A stretch of DNA of 64,000 nucleotides, from the NCBI RefSeq assembly GCF_019711635.1, contig NZ_JAIGNT010000004.1, positions 1-64,000 of the forward strand, in the 5' to 3' direction. The position numbers were made by a program, and so were the translations under genes. Shown in pieces: positions 26,216 to 33,969 of this stretch (position 1 is its first letter; each line of letters opens with the position of its first letter). Below the pieces are notes generated by a model that saw only the letters and a list, made by a program, of their open reading frames with translations, was not told where the DNA came from and did no database searches. The stretch is from Qipengyuania huizhouensis. GTDB taxonomy: Bacteria > Pseudomonadota > Alphaproteobacteria > Sphingomonadales > Sphingomonadaceae.

Positions 26216-27067
26216 GTGGTGATTGAAATGTGCAATGAAAACTCGGTTCCGTCGACTACAGTCCTGTCAGGAGAGTTGCCATTGGTGAGCATCATCACTC
26301 CGACGTATAATTCTGCTGAATATATCGGCGAGACCATCGCATCCGTTTCTAAGCAGGACTATCGAAACTGGGAACACATCATCGTTGATGATGCATCGAG
26401 TGACAACACTGCGCAAATTATCCAGCAGGAAATGGTTATCGATAACCGGATCAAGTTTATCCAGCTTGATACAAATTCGGGTTCTGCAGTTGCTAGAAAC
26501 ACTGCTATCGACATCGCTTCGGGGCGCTATATTGCCTTTCTCGATGCCGATGATCTTTGGCTTCCAAACAAATTGTCGATTCAAATCAATTATATGCTGA
26601 GAACGGGCGCGCCATTTACTTTCTCTAGATACGACTTAATCGATGGTTCTGGTGCGGCGATCGGGAGGGGGCGAGTACCAAAAGAAGCGACATACAAGAG
26701 CTTGTTGCGCAATAATGTGATCGGCTGCCTCACGGCGGTGTATGACGTTGACCAGCTTGGCAAAATCAAGATGCCACTTATCAGAAAGCGGCAGGATCTC
26801 GGTTTGTGGCTTCGCATCTTAAGGCAAGTGTCTCGCGCGGAAGGGTTGACGGAAACGCTGGCGATGTATCGTGTGCGACCCGGGTCGATCTCGCACAACA
26901 AGTTGAATGCCGCGAAGTATACCTGGCGGCTCTATCGAGAGGTTGAGAAATTGCCGTTGCCGAGCGCGCTCTATTACTTCTTGTGCTATGCGTTCAACGG
27001 GTTTCTGAAGACACGCCAGAAGTTATTGCCAACCGAGCTCAGCCTGATGCGCAAGCCAATGAGATAA
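26216..27067 (+). CDS. Family 2 glycosyltransferase
   Basis: GT-A fold glycosyltransferase of 283 residues, acting on the cytoplasmic side to extend the lipid-linked repeat unit. Typical features are VSIITPTYNSAEYIGETIASV near residue 24, the nucleotide-binding IIVDDASSDNT, GSAVARNTAI and the metal-binding FLDADDLW. The C-terminal region after about residue 215 is amphipathic and could touch the membrane. The GTG start has AGGA seven bases upstream; an ATG four codons later is possible. The 108 bases before it hold no gene. Sugar donor cannot be assigned. Confidence 0.92.
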   Translation: MVIEMCNENSVPSTTVLSGELPLVSIITPTYNSAEYIGETIASVSKQDYRNWEHIIVDDASSDNTAQIIQQEMVIDNRIKFIQLDTNSGSAVARNTAIDIASGRYIAFLDADDLWLPNKLSIQINYMLRTGAPFTFSRYDLIDGSGAAIGRGRVPKEATYKSLLRNNVIGCLTAVYDVDQLGKIKMPLIRKRQDLGLWLRILRQVSRAEGLTETLAMYRVRPGSISHNKLNAAKYTWRLYREVEKLPLPSALYYFLCYAFNGFLKTRQKLLPTELSLMRKPMR

Positions 27068-27089
27068 TTCTCGGAATGAGTTTAGCACC

Positions 27090-27968
27090 ATGAGTGAACG
27101 GATTGTTCTCGTCGGGGCCTCGGGGCGAGTTGGTCAGCTTGTTTCGGTAGCTTGGCAGCAACAAAATTTTCAATCACCACAATTCGTGCGGCAATTTCGT
27201 GGCGAAGGGGTGGCGAATAAACCCGATCAGCTAAGCTGGGATCCAATGGAAGGCTCGGGTGCGTTGCGCGATTGGACCGAAACTTACGGCGAAATTAGTG
27301 CAATGATCGTGCTTGCCGGAACAACGCCTAGGACCGGACAGGACTTATCGCTCAACGCTACCATCGCTGATCGCTGTATTGTTGCTAGTCGCGATGCAGA
27401 AGTTCCGCGTGTGCTCATGGCATCGTCGTCCGCAGTCTATGGGATCGGCGGTAATAACGGCCCAATTTTGGAGTCGAGCATCTGTAAACCTTTGGGCGCC
27501 TATGGTGAAGCGAAGCTTGAGATGGAGCGAGTCTGCATCGAATGGCGACAGCGTGGTGTCGATGTAAGTTGTCTTCGTATCGGCAATGTTGCTGGTGCTG
27601 ATGCTTTGCTGCTCAATTTGATTGAGGCAGACGAAGGAGCGCCTGTGATGATCGATATCTATGATGATGGTATGGGTCCAATCCGTTCATATTTGGGGCC
27701 AGAGAGTTTGGCGAATGTTCTCAGCGCGCTTGCAACTTCTTCACGGAGCTTGCCTTCAGTCATCAACATTGCGGCTCCCGCACCGATAGCTATGGAAGAA
27801 CTTGCGAATAGCGCAGGACATCTATGGGCACCTCGGTACGTAGCTGATAATAGCACGCAGCGCATTGTATTGGATTGCTCTCTGTTAGGTGAATTTTATT
27901 CATTCTCATCAGAAGAATGTAAGCCCGCGGAGATGGTCCGTCAGTGGAAGAACGTTCTAGAAAAATGA
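27090..27968 (+). CDS. NAD-dependent epimerase/dehydratase family protein
   Basis: Extended SDR-type enzyme, 292 residues. The N-terminus is a Rossmann motif (IVLVGASGRVGQLV, glycine pattern GxxGxxG at about 8-14). Further marks are VLMASSSAVYG with a catalytic Ser, GAYGEAKLEME with Tyr-x3-Lys, and CLRIGNVAGAD. It is shorter than most GalE-like enzymes and probably acts as a reductase or epimerase on a nucleotide- or lipid-linked sugar. It overlaps the next gene by ATGA, so it may work on the sugar that the following phosphoglycosyltransferase uses, as in pairs that make di-N-acetyl-bacillosamine-type or QuiNAc-type sugars. That pairing is inference. Confidence 0.82.
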   Translation: MSERIVLVGASGRVGQLVSVAWQQQNFQSPQFVRQFRGEGVANKPDQLSWDPMEGSGALRDWTETYGEISAMIVLAGTTPRTGQDLSLNATIADRCIVASRDAEVPRVLMASSSAVYGIGGNNGPILESSICKPLGAYGEAKLEMERVCIEWRQRGVDVSCLRIGNVAGADALLLNLIEADEGAPVMIDIYDDGMGPIRSYLGPESLANVLSALATSSRSLPSVINIAAPAPIAMEELANSAGHLWAPRYVADNSTQRIVLDCSLLGEFYSFSSEECKPAEMVRQWKNVLEK

Positions 27969-28570
27969 CATTGTCTAAAAGAATCTTCGATTTGATTTGT
28001 TCGATCGGCCTTGCTTTGATCCTGAGTCCCCTTTTTATATTGATCTACGTATGGATCTTTTTGTTGGAGGGTAAGCCGGTATTTTATGTTTCTGAGCGCA
28101 TGAAGGCACCGACTGAAGCGTTTCGAATGGTCAAGTTTAGGACCATGAGGGTTGTGCCTGAAGACCGGGGTGTCTCTGGCGGAGACAAGTCCGATCGGAT
28201 TACTCGAAGCGGACGATTCTTGCGCGCTACTCGGCTCGATGAGCTGCCCCAACTATGGAATGTGGTTAAGGGAGACATTAGTTTTGTGGGCCCTAGGCCT
28301 CCATTACGCGAATATGTCGAACGTTTTCCCGGAATTTATGATGAGGTGTTGAAATCACGACCAGGAATAACTGGCCTCGCTTCTTTAAACTTTAGTAAGA
28401 GAGAGCGGGAACTGCTGAGCCAATGCAAGAACCCCGAAGAAACTGATTTGGTTTACTGTCAGAGGTGCATTCCCAGAAAGGCGGAACTAGATCTCATTTA
28501 TCAACGCAACCAGAACATTTGTTTTGATGTCGCCTTAATGTGGAGGACTGCGCTCAAAGTTGTTTTCTAA
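27965..28570 (+). CDS. Short phosphoglycosyltransferase (second initiating enzyme)
   Basis: Monotopic sugar-1-phosphate transferase of 201 residues, essentially the catalytic core without the multi-spanning N-terminus. It starts with a re-entrant helix (SKRIFDLICSIGLALILSPLF), then the basic KFRTMR motif, TRLDELPQLWNVVKGD with the Asp-Glu dyad, and FVGPRPPLREYVERF. Such enzymes (PglC/WbaP-core type) load the first sugar phosphate on undecaprenyl phosphate. The ATG overlaps the epimerase stop (ATGA). A second, large enzyme of the same class is at 9958, so the locus encodes two initiating activities or has replaced one by the other. Confidence 0.92.
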   Translation: MTLSKRIFDLICSIGLALILSPLFILIYVWIFLLEGKPVFYVSERMKAPTEAFRMVKFRTMRVVPEDRGVSGGDKSDRITRSGRFLRATRLDELPQLWNVVKGDISFVGPRPPLREYVERFPGIYDEVLKSRPGITGLASLNFSKRERELLSQCKNPEETDLVYCQRCIPRKAELDLIYQRNQNICFDVALMWRTALKVVF

Positions 28571-28603
28571 GACCAATCAATCTCCGCCTTGATCCGGGAA
28601 ACT

Positions 28604-29083
28604 CTACCAAACGAAGCTTGATTTCTTAAGCTCAACAATTTCCTTCAATCTACGCTCAGTGCCTGGGTCAATTTTTTCCGGTAGATCGCCTATTCTAAAG
28701 TAGCCCACTTTTGAAATCTCCAAGTCGAGCAAGTCACAGGACACTTCGCCTTGAGTCTCACAAATGTAAACCAGCACATGATCATATTTGCTGACCGCAT
28801 GATTGAAGAAGATGCCATGTAATTTTGGAGATGAGATCAATTGGAGCCCGGTTTCCTGCTTAAGCTCTCTCGCCAGTGCATCCTCGACAATTTCGTTTGG
28901 CTCCACCCCTCCTCCAGGAAAATGCCATCCGCTGGTGTAGGTATGGCGAACGAGCAATACTTCTCCACCTTCATTCACGACCACTGCACGAACTCCCAGA
29001 GTCAAGCCTCGGCTCATTCGGAAAAGCAGGTGGAGAAATTTGACCCAAAGACCCTCGACCATACCTTTGCGGTTGGAATTCAT
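28604..29083 (-). CDS. Nudix hydrolase
   Basis: Pyrophosphatase of the Nudix superfamily, 159 residues. The Nudix box is complete: GGGVEPNEIVEDALARELKQ followed by ETGL, giving Gx5Ex7REUxEExGU in slightly adapted form. The start at 29083 overlaps the stop of the upstream CapD-type gene (ATGA on the minus strand), so the two form one operon; the longer frame to 29146 lies inside that gene. The HTYTSGWHFPGGG context is like NUDIX proteins acting on nucleotide sugars or dinucleotides. The substrate is not predictable; a house-cleaning or nucleotide-sugar role would fit the location. Confidence 0.9.
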   Translation of the reverse strand: MNSNRKGMVEGLWVKFLHLLFRMSRGLTLGVRAVVVNEGGEVLLVRHTYTSGWHFPGGGVEPNEIVEDALARELKQETGLQLISSPKLHGIFFNHAVSKYDHVLVYICETQGEVSCDLLDLEISKVGYFRIGDLPEKIDPGTERRLKEIVELKKSSFVW

Positions 29084-31044
29084 TGGCTGATCCTTGTGAT
29101 CTCGGCTTGCCTTTCCGCAGGCTCGCTTTTGCGCGATGCTTCCCAAACCAAATCTGTTAGCTGTTTCTCCAGGGGCGTGTATTCAAGCGGGAGCTCGCTA
29201 AGTATTTGCCGTATTGCTATAAGATCGAAAGACTTGCAGGCTTCAAGAAGCCTATTAAGAAATGGCAAGAGTTGCTCGGGAGACATTGCAATCTCTTTGG
29301 CAGACATAACACGGGGATGTTCTGTCGCTTGCGGATTGTTTCCAATCAGCAACTCCTCATAGAGCTTTTCCCCTTTCCGCAGCCCTGTGAAGCATATCGG
29401 GATATCCCCTTCTTCGGGAGCGACCTCGTCAGGATGATCAACAAAGTATGGCGTAAGCCCATGAAGCTTCACCATAGTTACAGCCAAGTCTGCGATCCTG
29501 ACTGGATCGCCCATATCAAGAACAAAAACATCGCCACCGCTCGCCATAGCGCCCGCCTGAATAACGAGTTGGGAGGCTTCTGGGATAGTCATGAAATAGC
29601 GATTGATGTCCGGGTGTGTCACAGTCACAGGGCCACCTGCCTCAATCTGCGACCGGAACCGCGGAATGACTGAGCCCGATGATCCGAGCACATTACCAAA
29701 GCGCACCATTGAGAAGTTGGTTGCGCTTCCGTCTTGTGCAAACGCTTGGCAAATGAGTTCTGCAATGCGCTTAGTGGCGCCCATGACATTCGTTGGCCGA
29801 ACAGCCTTATCGGTTGATATGAGGATGAAGCTGGTGACGCTGTTCTCGTGCGCTAGCCTTGCGATGGTCAAGGTGCCGAATACATTGTTGCGGATGCCCT
29901 CAACGACGTTTTCTTCGACGAGGGGGACATGTTTATAGGCGGCTGCGTGATAGATCGTTTGAATCTTGAATGCCTTGATTGCCGTTTCAAGCCTCTTGGC
30001 ATTTTGGACGGAGCCGAGAACCGGAATAAGCTTGGTTGGTGATCCGAGCGTCTTCGCCATTTCGCGAAGCTCTTGCTCAATTGAATAGAGCGCATATTCA
30101 GAAATCTCGTAGAGGATAAGCTCCTCCGGTCTCTGGGCGAGGATCTGGCGGCACAGTTCGCTACCTATCGAACCTCCGGCACCCGTAACCATGACGACCT
30201 TGCCTGTGATAGTCCGCTTTAAGAGCTTCTCATTCGGAGCCACAGCGTCGCGGCCCAAGAGGTCCTCAGCAGTCACATTGCGCAGCTCAGAAATCTTGGC
30301 TTTCCCGCTGATTATGTCAGATAGGCCGGGTATGGTTTTGACTTCTAGGCTCATGCTCTCAAGCGAGGTGAATATTTCACGGCGCCGAGAGTGGGAAAGA
30401 TTGGGCATGGCAAGTAGCACAACCTCCAATGCCGCTTCCTCGGTGAGTTTAGAAATTGCTTGCGGAGAGTAGACCGGAAACCCACTGATTGTGAGTCCTT
30501 GGAGGTGACAATCATCATCGACGAAAGCTATGGGGGTATAGTCGCGACCGTGGAAAAGGGAGTTGAGCAGTTCAAGGCCCGCCTCGCCTGCTCCATAGAT
30601 AACGACCGGCCTCTTTGTGACCTGCATCGGCTTGCGGAAAACTTGGCGCACCGCAAACCGTAGGCCTCCGATCGCCAACAAAAGTAGCAGTCCAGATATA
30701 ATGGGTACAGATCGCGGAATGCCCGAGGTCAGCAAGCTGTTGGTCACGAATAAGGTAATCGCGAAGACCAAAACGCCTTTGGCGATTGATGTCAGGATCT
30801 TGCCTGTCACAAAGCGGACAAGCGTGCGGTAGAGTCCGGCCAGCCAAAAGGCTCCAATTGCTACCCCGGCAGAAATAGAGACTGGCAGCCAAATCTTCAG
30901 ATTGTAGAGAAATTCAAAGCTCTCCAGCCGGATCGCCATCGCTGCGAGGAAGCAAAAGAGGATCAACCCAGTATCGACGACAATCTGCAACGCCACCTTT
31001 TGCCTGCGGCTTAAGGTAGAAAGAAGCCTAAGTTGCTCAATCAT
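29080..31044 (-). CDS. Membrane-bound CapD/WbpM-type nucleotide-sugar 4,6-dehydratase
   Basis: A 654-residue enzyme with about four N-terminal membrane segments (20-130), a first Rossmann-like domain (VVIYGAGEAG near 147) and a C-terminal SDR dehydratase domain with TGAGGSIGSELCRQIL (287-302). The catalytic region STDKAVRPTNVMGATKR has Met in place of the usual Tyr before x3-Lys, which is the hallmark of the large WbpM/CapD/FlaA1-like subfamily. It most likely converts UDP-GlcNAc to the 4-keto-6-deoxy form for a QuiNAc, FucNAc or bacillosamine-type sugar. It is transcribed opposite to the rest of the locus, with the Nudix gene downstream. Confidence 0.93.
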   Translation of the reverse strand: MIEQLRLLSTLSRRQKVALQIVVDTGLILFCFLAAMAIRLESFEFLYNLKIWLPVSISAGVAIGAFWLAGLYRTLVRFVTGKILTSIAKGVLVFAITLFVTNSLLTSGIPRSVPIISGLLLLLAIGGLRFAVRQVFRKPMQVTKRPVVIYGAGEAGLELLNSLFHGRDYTPIAFVDDDCHLQGLTISGFPVYSPQAISKLTEEAALEVVLLAMPNLSHSRRREIFTSLESMSLEVKTIPGLSDIISGKAKISELRNVTAEDLLGRDAVAPNEKLLKRTITGKVVMVTGAGGSIGSELCRQILAQRPEELILYEISEYALYSIEQELREMAKTLGSPTKLIPVLGSVQNAKRLETAIKAFKIQTIYHAAAYKHVPLVEENVVEGIRNNVFGTLTIARLAHENSVTSFILISTDKAVRPTNVMGATKRIAELICQAFAQDGSATNFSMVRFGNVLGSSGSVIPRFRSQIEAGGPVTVTHPDINRYFMTIPEASQLVIQAGAMASGGDVFVLDMGDPVRIADLAVTMVKLHGLTPYFVDHPDEVAPEEGDIPICFTGLRKGEKLYEELLIGNNPQATEHPRVMSAKEIAMSPEQLLPFLNRLLEACKSFDLIAIRQILSELPLEYTPLEKQLTDLVWEASRKSEPAERQAEITRISQ

Positions 31045-31245
31045 TCAAATTGTTCCGCATAAACTTTTGCACTTCAAAACGTGTTTCTCGGTAGGGCAAG
31101 CTAAGGGCGCGCGCAACTCAATCACCGAGCATCTCACAATGCGCAACTTGAATGAAATTGCAGCGTGTCTGATTGCGATCAGACCCTTGACCTGACTTGT
31201 GAACAAACCGGCTTAGTATTGGGTCTGCATTGGTGCCCATTGGCT
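31045..31245. other. Spacer with presumed divergent promoters
   Basis: Start of a gene-poor stretch of about 730 bases between the divergent CapD-type and ligase-family genes. Apart from the integrase remnant at 31246-31449, I see no gene, tRNA or clear repeat in 31045-31778. Promoters for both directions must lie here but no strong consensus was recognised. Confidence 0.4.
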
Positions 31246-31449
31246 TTAGACACAGACGTTATACTCGGCCTCCTCAAGGAAGTGGGCGAGCACATTTTTC
31301 GACTTCCAGCCGCCCGCCCGCATGATGAGGGTTGTATCGAACTCCCTTTTGAATAGGCGCTGTGTAGCGCCCACTCGCATCGAGCGCCCGCTGAATAAAG
31401 CGACCTGTTTCACGCGTAGTCCGCGGCGTTGCGCTGCCTCCTTGATCAC
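31246..31449 (-). pseudogene. C-terminal fragment of a tyrosine recombinase (integrase)
   Basis: A 67-residue frame matching the end of phage-type integrases: LFSGRSMRVGATQRLFKREF, then IMRAGGWKSKNVLAHFLEEAE. Families of this type normally read SGHS-x-R-x-G and later a Tyr in the R-Y-L-E context. Here the His is Arg and the Tyr position reads Phe (HFLEEAE), so two catalytic residues appear to be lost, besides the missing N-terminal two thirds. It is a dead relic that points to past mobile-element activity inside the locus. Confidence 0.7.
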
Positions 31450-31778
31450 CCGTTTTTGCCGGTGTAGCCTTGAGCAGCGATCAATTACTTTGCCAATGGG
31501 AATGGGGCAGGACAGTCACCCGATCTCCAGCCCTCGGTACACAGGTCATTCTCGAAGCAAATCGGACGTATGCTTTGCAGTGAACGCTAGACATCCATGT
31601 CCATATGGGTGTTCCCGGAGTGAGCTGGGCGTTAGGGCTCGTCAAACGCCCCATAAGTGCATCCTAGGCTCTCCCCCAAACTTTAAACAGTGAGGTTGCT
31701 TTGCGCTCCCATCGGTTACAAGAGATGCGCGCGATTTCGGATTCACTGGTTAAAATTGGCATTATTGGGTCAGCGCAA

Positions 31779-33173
31779 ATGACAGTCAGTCGTAGACATA
31801 CAGCCATGATGGCTCTCAGCACGAAGACGTGGGTGTTCTTAGGGGGGTTTGCGCTGGTGGTCGCATTAACCGGGGGTGCTTCGCGGTATGATGCTATTCA
31901 AATCGTTCCCCTACGCGCCGTGTCCGGACTGTTCCTTATACCCGCGCTCTACTATCTCTCGCTGAAAGATTTGAAGAAGGAAGCGTTTCTCGTTAGTCTC
32001 TTCGCATTTCTTGTATTTTTGGTTGCCGCGCAACTTGTGCCTCTACCGCCCTCGATCTGGCCAAACTTTCCCGAAAGGGGTGTGCTTTTATCCTTGGATG
32101 TTGCACTTGGACTGGAAAACGTTTGGCGACCGTTAACCTTATCTCCAATGCGGACTTGGAATGCGCTTGGCAGCCTAGTCGTCCCATTTGCAGGTTTATT
32201 TCTTGCGCTTGCTCTTGGGGCTACTTCCCGCGCTCTTCTGCATCTTTTAGCTGCCCTTGGTGTCCTCAATGCTATCTTAGGGCTGTTACAGATTGTCGGA
32301 GGGCCTTCCAGTGTCTTTTATTTATACGAAATTACAAACAGGGGCGGAGCAGTCGGGATTTTCGCCAACGAAAATCATGCCGCCATTTTCGCAGCTTGTT
32401 CGATGCTAATTGTTGTCGAACTTGGACTGCGGGATCGATTCGAGCGTCACTCTGGATGGACGAGGGTGGTTTTTCCTGCCGCCTTTTTATTGATTCTGCT
32501 AACTGCTCTGGTGGGTGGGTCGAGAGCTGGTTTCGCGGCAGCAATTGGCACTCTGGTAGTTACATTTACGATGCTCGTTTTAGCCCCTGAAGCTCGCAGA
32601 GAGCGCTCATCCGCCGACTCTGTGGGACACCGGGCTTACATGCATCCAAAACTATTGGCGCTGCTTCCTGTTCTAGCGATATTCCTTACTGTCGGGGCTT
32701 TTATCGCACTGGGTCGTTCGCCGGCCTTCGCCGACATACTCGCGCGGGACAGCTTTGCAGATCTACGATGGTCCCTTTGGCCGGTGATTGTGGAGATGTT
32801 AGGTGATCATTGGCTCGCCGGTGCGGGATTTGGCTCGTTTGAACAGGCATATAAGATTTACGAACCATCAGAACTGTTGATGCCGAGGTACATCAATCAG
32901 GCTCACAACGATTGGGTGCAGTTGATTATTGAGGGGGGCGCATTTTCGGGCGTTCTTCTGGTTGGGCTCGTAGTTTGGGTCGGAAGATCCGTTGTCAAGT
33001 TGGTAAACAACCGAAACACAAGAGTATCAGCGCTATTCTGGCTCAGCATCTTTACGGTGATCGCAGGCGCATCTCTCATAGATTATCCCCTGAGGACTCC
33101 TCTCTTTCAACTCTATGGTGTTTGGGCTCTACTAGCACTTTCAAGAGATGTGGGTGAGTTAGAAGCAACATAA
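31779..33173 (+). CDS. O-antigen ligase / polymerase (Wzy_C) family protein
   Basis: Integral membrane protein of about 464 residues with roughly 12 segments. The region IFANENHAAIFAACSMLIV, the GSRAGFAAAIGTLVV segment and the large periplasmic loop with AGAGFGSFEQAYKIYEP and YINQAHNDWVQLIIEGG are characteristic of WaaL/Wzy_C proteins, including the conserved H-N-D-W motif. The family joins or polymerises lipid-linked glycans on the periplasmic face. Next to wza- and wzc-like genes it is the likely exopolysaccharide polymerase or ligase. The start is uncertain: TTG 31701, ATG 31725 and ATG 31806 are alternatives; membrane segments begin after 31806. Confidence 0.88.
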   Translation: MTVSRRHTAMMALSTKTWVFLGGFALVVALTGGASRYDAIQIVPLRAVSGLFLIPALYYLSLKDLKKEAFLVSLFAFLVFLVAAQLVPLPPSIWPNFPERGVLLSLDVALGLENVWRPLTLSPMRTWNALGSLVVPFAGLFLALALGATSRALLHLLAALGVLNAILGLLQIVGGPSSVFYLYEITNRGGAVGIFANENHAAIFAACSMLIVVELGLRDRFERHSGWTRVVFPAAFLLILLTALVGGSRAGFAAAIGTLVVTFTMLVLAPEARRERSSADSVGHRAYMHPKLLALLPVLAIFLTVGAFIALGRSPAFADILARDSFADLRWSLWPVIVEMLGDHWLAGAGFGSFEQAYKIYEPSELLMPRYINQAHNDWVQLIIEGGAFSGVLLVGLVVWVGRSVVKLVNNRNTRVSALFWLSIFTVIAGASLIDYPLRTPLFQLYGVWALLALSRDVGELEAT

Positions 33174-33243
33174 GCGGGTTGCGAAAGGGCGGTTTGCTAT
33201 TTAGCGGCTACTCCGAACTCTGAATTGCGCTACGGCGCGCAAC

Positions 33244-33969
33244 ATGAAGAAGATAAAGTTCGTGCGAATACGAGATAATATTTTACCTGTCCTCGCGTCG
33301 GCACTCCTCTTGACGGCATGCGCAACCGACCGATCCTATGGCGCAGCGCCCGGAATCGAGATTGCCGAGCTCGAGGAGTTGCCACCACCTGCCACCGAGA
33401 ATCTCTATGTGATCGGTCCTCAGGAAGTTCTCGAGATCGAGGTCGTTGGCGCAGAACGATTAAGCGGCACTTATCTAACAGATGGGCGGGGGCGAATCTC
33501 ATTTCCGCTCGTAGGATTGCTTAATCTTGGTGGTTTGGCGCCCAGTGATGCAGCAGATAGCATCGCGCAACTTTTGAGGGGCGAATATTTGCTCAATCCT
33601 CAAGTGCGCGTCATACCTAGTGAAATCCCACCCCCCACAGTCTCTGTTGGAGGTCAGGTGAACAAGCCTGGCGAATACACTGTGCTCGGTAGGCAATCTC
33701 TGCTGCGTGTGGTTAATCAGGCAGGTGGAGTAGCTGAATATGCCAAATTGGATGACGTTCTCATTCTCAGAACGGTTGAGGGGCAGCGCTATATCGGAGC
33801 GTATAATATTGAAGCAATCCAGCGCGGCAATTATGCGGACCCGACCGTTTATCCCAATGATATCGTTATCGTCGGTGATTCGCCCAATCGCCGAAGGCTG
33901 GACAGCATTTTAAGATACGCGCCATTGCTCTCAAGTTCAGCTATTTTGATTGATCGGATTGGCCGTTGA
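33244..33969 (+). CDS. Polysaccharide export lipoprotein (Wza-like)
   Basis: Outer-membrane polysaccharide secretin-like channel, 241 residues. It has a lipoprotein signal with lipobox LTAC (Cys about 22), a polysaccharide export domain (YVIGPQEVLEIEVVGAERLSG, residues about 55-130) and an SLBB domain (VSVGGQVNKPGEYTVLG, about 135-220). The C-terminal amphipathic end (RLDSILRYAPLLSSSAILIDRIGR) fits the outer-membrane helix of such channels. The last bases overlap the following wzc-like start (TTGA), which shows coupled translation of the two partners. Shorter than E. coli Wza, as usual for this alphaproteobacterial type. Confidence 0.93.
   Translation: MKKIKFVRIRDNILPVLASALLLTACATDRSYGAAPGIEIAELEELPPPATENLYVIGPQEVLEIEVVGAERLSGTYLTDGRGRISFPLVGLLNLGGLAPSDAADSIAQLLRGEYLLNPQVRVIPSEIPPPTVSVGGQVNKPGEYTVLGRQSLLRVVNQAGGVAEYAKLDDVLILRTVEGQRYIGAYNIEAIQRGNYADPTVYPNDIVIVGDSPNRRRLDSILRYAPLLSSSAILIDRIGR

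Noticed and set aside
31165..31356. Plus-strand frame opposite the integrase remnant
   Set aside because: No family features; the minus strand holds the recognisable recombinase sequence.
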